A stretch of 5,157 bases of DNA from Euryarchaeota archaeon UBA124. GTDB lineage: Archaea; Thermoplasmatota; Poseidoniia; Poseidoniales; Poseidoniaceae. The stretch spans positions 2,175 to 7,331 of the forward strand of contig DAPT01000044.1 of assembly GCA_002502215.1 (NCBI GenBank). Direction: 5' to 3'. Positions 1 through 5,157 of the stretch are shown here, piece by piece; within the stretch, counting starts at the first letter, position 1, and every line of letters begins with the position of its first letter. The notes beneath the pieces are model-generated. The model saw only the letters and a list, made by a program, of their open reading frames with translations, did no database searches and was not told the DNA's origin. Both the position numbers and the translations under genes were made by a program.

Positions 1-1378
1 GAAGGAGCCGGTTGAGTTCAACAGCGTATTCCATCGGGAGTTCTCGAGTAAAAGGTTCAAAGAACCCATTCACAATCATTCCCATGGCCTCTTCTTCGGT
101 ATGGCCTCGGCTCATGAGGTAGAACAGTTGGTCGCTGGATACCTTGGAAACACTTGCTTCGTGTTCAAGGTCGGCTGTTGGATTCCCGATTTCCATGGTG
201 GGGTACGTGTCGCTTCGACTGTCTTCATCGAGCATAAGCGCATCACAGACGACTTTCGAACGACAGCCTGCCGCCTTTGGTGTCACCTGAAGCATGCCGC
301 GATAGGAGGAACGTCCACCGTTCTTTGAGATGGATTTTGAGAGGATGTTCGATGTGGTGTTGGGCGCAAGGTGGTGAACTTTGGCGCCAGCGTCTTGGTG
401 CTGACCTTCACCAGCATAAGCGACAGAAATGATTTCTGCATGGGCGCCTTCGCCTTTGAGCAAAACTGCTGGATACTTCATTGTCAATTTCGAACCAATG
501 TTTCCATCAACCCATTCAACCGTAGCATTTTTGTGAGCCACGCCTCGCTTTGTAACAAGATTGTAGACATTCGCAGACCAATTTTGAATCGTCGAATAAC
601 GGATCTTGGCACCTTCCATTGCAATCAATTCAACCACGGCTGAGTGAAGTGAATCCGTGGAGTATGTGGGGGCAGTGCAGCCTTCCACATAGTGGATGGA
701 CGAACCTTCGTCAGCGATGATGAGGGTTCGTTCAAATTGACCCATGTTTTTCGCGTTGATGCGGAAGTATGCCTGTACAGGCATCTCGACGTGCACACCT
801 TTTGGAACGTAAATGAAAGAACCGCCAGACCATACGGCTGTGTTCAGTGCAGAGAACTTGTTGTCTGTGTGCGGTATGACCGTTCCGAAGTATTTCTTGA
901 TGATCTCAGGATGTTCCTTGAGCCCAGAATCCATGTCGAGAAACAGGACGCCCTGCTCTTCGAGGTCTTCTCGAATCGAGTGATATACAGCTTCGCTTTC
1001 ATATTGGGCGGTGACACCACCGAGCCACTTTTGTTCCGCTTCTGGGATTCCAAGCCGATCGAAGGTTCGCTTGATATCGTCTGGGACGTCGTCCCAGTCC
1101 TTTTCGGTCTTGTCAGAGGAGCGGAGGAAGTATGTGACGTTGTCAAAATTGATCCCTGCAAGAGAATCGCAGTTCCCCCAAGTAGGCATTTCTCGTTCCA
1201 TGAAGTGGTGGTAAGCTTTGACCCTAATTTCAGTCATCCACTCCGGCTCGTCCTTGAGCTCGGAGATGTCACGGACAACTTGTTCACTGAGACCTTTGTC
1301 AAAGCGTATGGTAGCTGCTTCTGGGTCATGGAATCCGTATTTGTAATCTCCAACCGCATCCTGAGCATCTTGTGTCAT
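1..1378 (-). CDS. sufB: SufB, Fe-S cluster assembly scaffold (3' end truncated by window edge)
   Basis: This is the scaffold subunit of the cytosolic SUF iron-sulfur assembly machine, which with SufC (and usually SufD) builds nascent clusters. It was translated from the minus strand in one uninterrupted frame: 459 complete codons are visible and no stop is reached. The start ATG at 1378-1376 has a strong Shine-Dalgarno. Comparison with remembered E. coli SufB shows the key residues kept. Cys234 in EGCTAP matches Cys254, and Cys378 in VVCDALML matches the scaffold Cys405. Glu405-His406-Glu407 in LEHEAS match Glu432-His433-Glu434; the 27-residue spacing from the scaffold Cys to this motif is identical. 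The visible end, LPMEYAVELNRLL, is the conserved tail, so probably only about ten to twenty residues are missing. Relative to E. coli it is shorter at the N-terminus and lacks about seven residues after QNW. It lies 9 bases downstream of sufC and is clearly in the same operon. Whether sufD or a cysteine desulfurase follows cannot be seen. Confidence 0.97.
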   Translation of the reverse strand, partial: MTQDAQDAVGDYKYGFHDPEAATIRFDKGLSEQVVRDISELKDEPEWMTEIRVKAYHHFMEREMPTWGNCDSLAGINFDNVTYFLRSSDKTEKDWDDVPDDIKRTFDRLGIPEAEQKWLGGVTAQYESEAVYHSIREDLEEQGVLFLDMDSGLKEHPEIIKKYFGTVIPHTDNKFSALNTAVWSGGSFIYVPKGVHVEMPVQAYFRINAKNMGQFERTLIIADEGSSIHYVEGCTAPTYSTDSLHSAVVELIAMEGAKIRYSTIQNWSANVYNLVTKRGVAHKNATVEWVDGNIGSKLTMKYPAVLLKGEGAHAEIISVAYAGEGQHQDAGAKVHHLAPNTTSNILSKSISKNGGRSSYRGMLQVTPKAAGCRSKVVCDALMLDEDSRSDTYPTMEIGNPTADLEHEASVSKVSSDQLFYLMSRGHTEEEAMGMIVNGFFEPFTRELPMEYAVELNRLL

Positions 1379-1381
1379 AAC

Positions 1382-1389
1382 ATCACCTC
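1382..1389 (-). promoter_or_regulatory. Shine-Dalgarno of sufB
   Basis: On the minus strand GAGGTGAT lies three bases (GTT) before the sufB ATG and overlaps the sufC stop codon TGA (1390-1388). It matches the extended anti-Shine-Dalgarno of archaeal 16S rRNA. It fixes the sufB start and suggests that ribosomes finishing sufC pass directly to sufB. Confidence 0.85.
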
Positions 1390-2131
1390 AAACAAGGGCA
1401 TCTACCCAATCGTATCCTTCTCTTTCGAGTTTTATGGCCAAATCCGGCCCTCCGCTTTGAACGATTTTACCGTCGATCAAAACATGAACGAAATTTGGCC
1501 GAACCAAGTCCAAAAGGCGTTGATAATGGGTGATAATCATGCACCCTGTATCCTCGGCAACGGCGTTGATTCCATCAGCAACAATTCGCAATGCGTCGAT
1601 ATCAAGTCCTGAATCGGTCTCATCCAATAGAGCCAAATCTGGTTGTAGAAGCAACATTTGTAGAATCTCAAGTCGCTTTTTCTCACCGCCGCTGAAACCA
1701 TCGTTGACGTAACGAGAGAGGAACGATTTGTCCATGTCGAGTTGCTTCATGGCTTCGTTAAGTTCCTTTCGAAAAGCTCGTGGTGACGGTGCTTCTCCTC
1801 GAACGGAGGCAACCGATTTGCGCAGGAAGGTGCCGACTTGGACACCGGGGATTGCAGCAGGATACTGGAATGAGAGGAACATTCCCGCTCGGGCCCGTTC
1901 AAAGACTTCCATGTCTTCGAGGTTTTGCCCTTTGTAATGGATGGTTCCGCTCGTAACTTCGTAGGCAGGGTGTCCCATAACCACATTGGCCAATGTGGAT
2001 TTTCCGGCTCCGTTTCGACCCATGATTGCGTGAATTTCACCTCGTTTGATTTCAAGACTTATGCCTTGAATAATTGGAGTATCTCCAACAGAAACGTGAA
2101 GATTTTCCACATGTAACAAGACTTCGGTCAT
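1388..2131 (-). CDS. sufC: SufC, Fe-S assembly ATPase
   Basis: This is the ABC-type ATPase of the SUF system. It acts in the cytosol, not as a transporter, and drives conformational change in SufB-containing complexes. With the ATG start at 2131 it has 247 residues, the usual SufC length. Visible motifs are Walker A GRNGAGKST at 38-46 (Lys44), Q-loop Gln89 in SFQYP, signature FSGGEKKR at 146-153, Walker B DLALLDE at 165-171 with catalytic Glu171, D-loop SGLD at 174-177, and switch His202 in TH. FSGGEKKR, the DETDSGLDIDAL stretch and ITHYQRLL are typical of SufC and separate it from transporter ATPases. A TTG four codons upstream (2143) would give 251 residues. I prefer the ATG because GGGTGAG sits just before it and would lie inside the coding region if TTG were used. 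It is the first gene of the sufCB unit and is divergent from the Nfu-like gene. Confidence 0.97.
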   Translation of the reverse strand: MTEVLLHVENLHVSVGDTPIIQGISLEIKRGEIHAIMGRNGAGKSTLANVVMGHPAYEVTSGTIHYKGQNLEDMEVFERARAGMFLSFQYPAAIPGVQVGTFLRKSVASVRGEAPSPRAFRKELNEAMKQLDMDKSFLSRYVNDGFSGGEKKRLEILQMLLLQPDLALLDETDSGLDIDALRIVADGINAVAEDTGCMIITHYQRLLDLVRPNFVHVLIDGKIVQSGGPDLAIKLEREGYDWVDALV

Positions 2132-2237
2132 GTTCTCACCCAATTGTTCGTATCGTCACCCCCTTATCAATAGATGCAATCAATCACAATACTACGCCTT
2201 TGCAACATTTCAAACATCATAGCCATGTGGCCATGCT
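2132..2237. promoter_or_regulatory. Divergent intergenic region, probable sufC and nfu promoters
   Basis: This 106-base gap between divergent genes must hold at least the promoter for each side. On the minus strand TATTGATA (2172-2165) lies about 35-40 bases before the sufC ATG and could be a TATA-like element giving a very short leader. For the plus-strand gene I see no strong TATA box; the AT-rich stretch around 2205-2217 is at the right distance for a leaderless transcript but is not a convincing match. The promoter assignment rests on gene orientation and is an inference. Confidence 0.5.
2135..2141 (-). promoter_or_regulatory. Shine-Dalgarno of sufC (decides ATG over TTG)
   Basis: GGGTGAG on the minus strand is followed by AAC and then ATG at 2131, the same three-base spacing seen at sufB. 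A second purine-rich stretch, AGGGGGTGA, lies at 2164-2156, 12 bases before the alternative TTG at 2143. The frame is closed by a TGA at 2158-2156, so no longer N-terminus is possible. Confidence 0.7.
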
Positions 2238-2240
2238 ATG
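2218..2240. repeat. Inverted repeat over the nfu-like start codon
   Basis: CATAGC at 2218-2223 and GCTATG at 2235-2240 are perfect 6-base inverted arms around an 11-base centre, and the right arm includes the ATG of the Nfu-like gene. The interior also holds the short direct repeat GCCATG (2222-2227 and 2230-2235). It could be an operator for a dimeric regulator or an RNA hairpin hiding the start codon. A six-base dyad can also arise by chance. Confidence 0.4.
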
Positions 2241-2702
2241 GACGACGATTTGGTTCGAGCTTATGCGCTCGAGGCCCAGAAAGCGCTGGAAGAGGAGGCG
2301 AATCGTCGAATTGCTGAGCAAACCAATGCAGAGGAAGAGGAGCGACTGCGAAACACGCGAATATCCGACGCGGTAGGAACCGAGCACATTGTTCCTGTTT
2401 TGCTTTCTCGACTGGGTCCGGTTCGAGCCGCACTCGACGGTCATGGAGGTGGCATCGCAGTATCGATGTGGGATCAAGATGCCACAGGATTCAATTTCGT
2501 GCTGGATCTTACAGGAGCATGTCTTTCTTGCGGAGCTGCTCCAGGCACACTTCAGGGCGTCCGTGGCGATCTTGAAAGTGATTCCGAGATCAACGGTATA
2601 CGATTTTCCTCTACATTGCTCGATACATTCGATGAACTCGGCCGAGAATTTATTCTCGCACACGGAAACGTCGAGTTCGTTGACGTACCAGCGGGCAATT
2701 GA
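2238..2702 (+). CDS. NifU C-terminal-domain (Nfu-like) Fe-S carrier protein
   Basis: This 154-residue soluble protein is probably an Fe-S cluster scaffold or carrier. Residues 1-45 are charged and rich in Glu, Ala and Arg and probably form a helix or coiled coil. Residues about 48-115 resemble the NifU C-terminal domain: VLLSRLGPVRAALDGHGGGI, then LTGACLSCGAAPGTLQGV, with the cluster-binding pair Cys95 and Cys98 (CxxC). Two details depart from the usual family pattern: HGGG where HGGD is common, and CGAAP after the second Cys where CPSS is common. The remaining ~40 residues are not recognisable. The only in-frame start after the upstream TAG (2220-2222) is this ATG. No Shine-Dalgarno precedes it, so translation may be leaderless. 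It is divergent from sufCB and 26 bases ahead of tgtA, which argues for a role next to SUF and for co-transcription with tgtA. The family is well supported; the exact client proteins are unknown. Confidence 0.85.
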   Translation: MDDDLVRAYALEAQKALEEEANRRIAEQTNAEEEERLRNTRISDAVGTEHIVPVLLSRLGPVRAALDGHGGGIAVSMWDQDATGFNFVLDLTGACLSCGAAPGTLQGVRGDLESDSEINGIRFSSTLLDTFDELGREFILAHGNVEFVDVPAGN

Positions 2703-2716
2703 AAAGAAGAGGTTCT

Positions 2717-2722
2717 GGAGGT
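2717..2722 (+). promoter_or_regulatory. Shine-Dalgarno of tgtA
   Basis: A perfect GGAGGT lies six bases before ATG at 2729. It decides the start: an in-frame TTG at 2699 overlaps the end of the nfu-like gene, but using it would place this Shine-Dalgarno inside the coding region. Confidence 0.88.
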
Positions 2723-2728
2723 TTTCGT

Positions 2729-4972
2729 ATGACTGCATGGATGGACGGTTCAAGAGACAATCCTACGCCGAGTCGTGAGAGCGATCATGGCAAATTCGAG
2801 GTTGTAACAAGGGACGGGTGTGCACGACTTGGAAAACTTCACACTGCGCACGGGTTGCTTGAAACGCCAGCACTGTTACCTGTCATCAATCCGAATATAC
2901 GCACCATCGAACCGAGGGAGATGTGGGACCGATATGGGATTCAAGGGCTGATCACAAATTCGTACATCATCTGGAAACACGATGACCTCAAACAACATGC
3001 TGTGGAGAAGGGGGTTCACGACCTCCTCAACTTTCCAGGCGTCATCATGACCGATTCAGGTACGTTTCAATCCTACGTTTACGGTGATATCGAGGTCGGC
3101 GTGGAAGAAATCGTCGAGTTTCAACGTTCAATTGGTGTGGACATCGCAACCATGCTCGATGTCTTCAGTCGTCCGGACATGACAGAAGACGAGGTTCAAA
3201 CGGCTGTAAAAACAACCATTGAACGATGCGAATCATCGCTCATCGCTGCCCAAAATGTGATGCTCAATGGCCCGATTCAAGGTGGAATTTATCGGCATTT
3301 AAGGAAACAATCGGCCCAAGGGATGGGCGCATTTGATTTTTCGATTCATCCCATTGGAGGTATTGTCCCGATTATGGAACAACATCGTTACAAAGACCTT
3401 GCAAAAATCATGCTCGCAACGGTGGGTGAACTTCCTCCAGAACGTCCACGACACATGTTTGGTTGCGGTCATCCGATGCTGTTTTCGATGTTGATTGCGC
3501 TTGGCGCTGATTTGTTTGATTCAGCAGCCTATGCACTCTTTGCTCGCGATGACCGCCTTCTGTCGCCCCAGGGGACCTATCGGTTGGGTGACCTCCATGC
3601 TTGGCCAGAGTTGGTTCCGTGCGTCGTAAATTGGACACCTGAGGCTGTAAGAAAACTTGAGAAAGACGAACGCACCAATCTTCTGGCACGCTACAACCTT
3701 GAAGTAACATTAGCAGAACTTTCTCGCTGCAAGCAAGCCGTTCATGAAGGAACAATTTGGCAGCTTGCTGAGCAACGTAGCCACCAGCACCCCTCATTAC
3801 GTGAAGCGTTCTTGTGGCTGACAACACGTCCATTCCCGACTGGGATTTCAACGGAATTGGTTGGTGATTTGATTCAAGATGATCGCTCCGCAGCGCGAGA
3901 CCACCACCCAAACGGAGGCATTTGGGAGCAGGATTGGTCACGCATCGTGAATAAGCAAGCCCTGCAAAGAAAACGTGGTGAACGATGGGGCGGTGAGGAT
4001 ACTCTGTCACGACCACACATACTTGCAGCGAGAAAAAATTTGCAACAACGATGGAGACCGATGTCCATTGAAACATCGGATGTGCTTGTACTGAACGGGA
4101 AACCCGGGCCTTGGAGACAACGGTGTGATCTCCTGATATTGCGTCTCAAAAAGGTACTTCCCGATTTGGAAATTCTCGTTCAAACACCGCTTGGCCTGCT
4201 GCCGTATTCCCTCGAAGATCTCAACCCTTTTGCTCAAGTTGATGGGCCAACCTGGCTCTGGAAACGGAGATTAAACACGGTCCTCCTACGGGAGGAACTC
4301 CAACGTTTGCACATTGAAGCAGACCGAATTTTAATTCTCGACATCGGCCAGGAAGGTTTGATTCGGCAAGCCTCAAACCTTCTCATAAAGCATGGATTGC
4401 TTGAGGAAGAAATCATGGTTGATGATGCACACCTTCCATTGCTTCGAGATCAACAACGTCGCCGACAAATCCTCGATAAATTGGTTGTTCTTGCGAACGT
4501 AAGTTATGACCATGCATCTGAACTCGTTGATGGATGCACGTACATCATCGGCGGAACTGGACGTGTGAAAAATGTCATCGATAAAAGCGGAAATCACTTG
4601 TTTAGTCCTCGATTGAAAGACGGGGGACTCTCCGTTACAGATTTGGGCTCAAAAGCAATTTACGAACGTCGCTCAGATCCCATTTCGAACGCTGGAGGAT
4701 ATCATCCGTATTCTGGTTTTGGAAAAGGACCTGCGGTTCTCAAAGTCAAACAAGATGCTGTTGAATTCGTTCTTCGTGGAAGAAATGTTTTCCATGGATT
4801 CATTTTGTCTTGCGATGCGTGGCTGAAGGCGGGACAAACCTGCTTCATCGTCGATGAAGAAGGGACGCTCATTGGGCATGGTCTTTCGCAATGCGATGCT
4901 GACGAAGCATTCCGTCTCACCAAAGGCATCGCAGTAAGGACGCGAAGTGACTTTTCGAAGACATTCGATTAA
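2729..4972 (+). CDS. tgtA: Archaeosine tRNA-guanine transglycosylase with PUA domain, zinc ligands lost
   Basis: The family replaces guanine-15 in the D-arm of archaeal tRNAs with preQ0, the first tRNA-bound step to archaeosine. This protein has 747 residues. The TIM-barrel catalytic domain spans about 20-355: TDSGTFQ at 108-114 carries the conserved active-site Asp109, PIGGIVPIME is at 208-217, and GADLFDSAAYAL at 259-270 carries the nucleophile Asp264. The middle part has a C1/C2-like region, with LVQTPLGLLPYSLEDLNPFA near 483-502 and GRVKNVIDKSGNHLFSPRLK at 611-630. A PUA domain follows at about 669-743 (GRNVFHGFIL, FIVDEEGTLIGHGL, GIAVRTRS) and would bind the tRNA end. The usual CxCxxC...His zinc site is absent: the aligned residues are Glu294, Val296, Val299 and Tyr322. 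The enzyme of Pyrococcus horikoshii, as I recall it, is about 582 residues, so this one is long, mainly between barrel and PUA. It follows the Nfu-like gene by 26 bases. The family is certain; activity is likely but not shown. Confidence 0.95.
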   Translation: MTAWMDGSRDNPTPSRESDHGKFEVVTRDGCARLGKLHTAHGLLETPALLPVINPNIRTIEPREMWDRYGIQGLITNSYIIWKHDDLKQHAVEKGVHDLLNFPGVIMTDSGTFQSYVYGDIEVGVEEIVEFQRSIGVDIATMLDVFSRPDMTEDEVQTAVKTTIERCESSLIAAQNVMLNGPIQGGIYRHLRKQSAQGMGAFDFSIHPIGGIVPIMEQHRYKDLAKIMLATVGELPPERPRHMFGCGHPMLFSMLIALGADLFDSAAYALFARDDRLLSPQGTYRLGDLHAWPELVPCVVNWTPEAVRKLEKDERTNLLARYNLEVTLAELSRCKQAVHEGTIWQLAEQRSHQHPSLREAFLWLTTRPFPTGISTELVGDLIQDDRSAARDHHPNGGIWEQDWSRIVNKQALQRKRGERWGGEDTLSRPHILAARKNLQQRWRPMSIETSDVLVLNGKPGPWRQRCDLLILRLKKVLPDLEILVQTPLGLLPYSLEDLNPFAQVDGPTWLWKRRLNTVLLREELQRLHIEADRILILDIGQEGLIRQASNLLIKHGLLEEEIMVDDAHLPLLRDQQRRRQILDKLVVLANVSYDHASELVDGCTYIIGGTGRVKNVIDKSGNHLFSPRLKDGGLSVTDLGSKAIYERRSDPISNAGGYHPYSGFGKGPAVLKVKQDAVEFVLRGRNVFHGFILSCDAWLKAGQTCFIVDEEGTLIGHGLSQCDADEAFRLTKGIAVRTRSDFSKTFD

Positions 4973-5023
4973 CCGAACGTGAAAGGATTCAAAGACTTCC
5001 TTCCCGTGTGTTTAACGAGAACA

Positions 5024-5157
5024 ATGATTGGGGAGCTCATTATTGAGACGGAAGAGTTGACCAAATCCTATGGTCCTCACGTTGCTCTCGATAAATTGAA
5101 TTTGACAGTCCAGCGGGGCGCAACAGGCCTCCTTGGACCAAATGGTGCTGGAAAATC
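5024..5157 (+). CDS. ABC transporter ATP-binding protein, N-terminal fragment (runs off window)
   Basis: Forty-four complete codons are visible from the ATG, ending inside Walker A (GPNGAGK at 38-44) at the window edge. The preceding LTKSYGPHVALDKLNLTV, with aromatic A-loop Tyr16, is the standard start of an ABC ATPase nucleotide-binding domain. The GLLGPNGAGK wording is most common in ATPases of ABC-2 type exporters (CcmA/DrrA-like), but the fragment is too short to name the substrate. The start is uncertain. No clear Shine-Dalgarno precedes ATG 5024, and in-frame GTG codons at 4979 and 5006 are possible. GGGGAG at 5030-5035 lies just inside the assumed coding region. The 51-base gap after tgtA (4973-5023) shows no obvious terminator or TATA box, so read-through from tgtA is possible. 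Confidence 0.88.
   Translation, partial: MIGELIIETEELTKSYGPHVALDKLNLTVQRGATGLLGPNGAGK

Noticed and set aside
101..643. Two plus-strand open frames near the left edge
   Set aside because: Both are antisense to the catalytic C-terminal half of SufB, whose reading frame is continuous and conserved here.
692..1612. Long plus-strand open frame opposite sufB and the end of sufC
   Set aside because: It lies entirely antisense to clearly conserved SufB/SufC coding sequence, and its translation resembles no known family and has no ribosome binding site. It is a shadow frame.
2217..2753. Minus-strand open frame of 178 codons opposite the nfu-like gene
   Set aside because: It covers the whole NifU-domain gene in antisense, with no family resemblance. 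The plus-strand reading has the CxxC motif and fits the operon.
3408..4076. Minus-strand open frame of 222 codons inside tgtA
   Set aside because: It is antisense to the conserved TGT barrel and following region, shows no recognisable domain, and is explained by codon usage of the true gene.
4973..5023. Possible terminator or promoter between tgtA and the ABC gene
   Set aside because: There is no T-run, no stable inverted repeat and no TATA-like box at a useful distance, so nothing in this gap can be supported as a site.
1..5157. Search for CRISPR arrays, insertion sequences, tRNA genes, toxin-antitoxin or defence modules
   Set aside because: No regularly spaced repeats, terminal inverted repeats, transposase motifs or tRNA-like folds were noticed by eye. 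Every gene belongs to a known housekeeping family, so a new multi-gene system is not supported.

Overview
The window looks archaeal. The clearest marker is a complete archaeosine-type tRNA-guanine transglycosylase with a C-terminal PUA domain, a family restricted to Archaea. SufC and SufB are also present in the compact style common there, and three starts have Shine-Dalgarno sequences while two lack an obvious one. Moderate base composition and the protein style fit a mesophilic euryarchaeote such as Thermoplasmatota / Marine Group II. That placement is an inference and was not tested.

Layout. Bases 1-2131 are on the minus strand and hold a sufC-sufB operon, read from 2131 leftwards. The extreme C-terminus of SufB is lost off the left edge. 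A 106-base divergent intergenic region (2132-2237) follows. It carries a dyad (2218-2240) overlapping the start of the next gene. On the plus strand come a small NifU-C-terminal-domain (Nfu-like) Fe-S carrier (2238-2702) and then, 26 bases later behind a perfect GGAGGT, the archaeosine transglycosylase gene tgtA (2729-4972). After a 51-base gap, the first 44 codons of an ABC-transporter ATPase (5024 onward) run off the right edge in the middle of Walker A.

How the genes work together. SufC (ATPase) and SufB (scaffold) build Fe-S clusters. The divergent Nfu-like protein probably carries or delivers clusters, so the shared intergenic region may co-regulate assembly and transfer. TgtA exchanges guanine-15 of tRNA for preQ0 on the way to archaeosine. 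Its co-directional position behind the Nfu-like gene suggests co-transcription. Any functional link to Fe-S supply is speculative.

The most notable observation is in TgtA. Both catalytic aspartates are intact, but all four ligands of the structural zinc site (three Cys and one His) are replaced, and the region between barrel and PUA is much longer than in the structurally known enzyme. I see no CRISPR array, mobile element, tRNA or rRNA, and no convincing new multi-gene system. No stretch longer than 300 bases lacks a gene.
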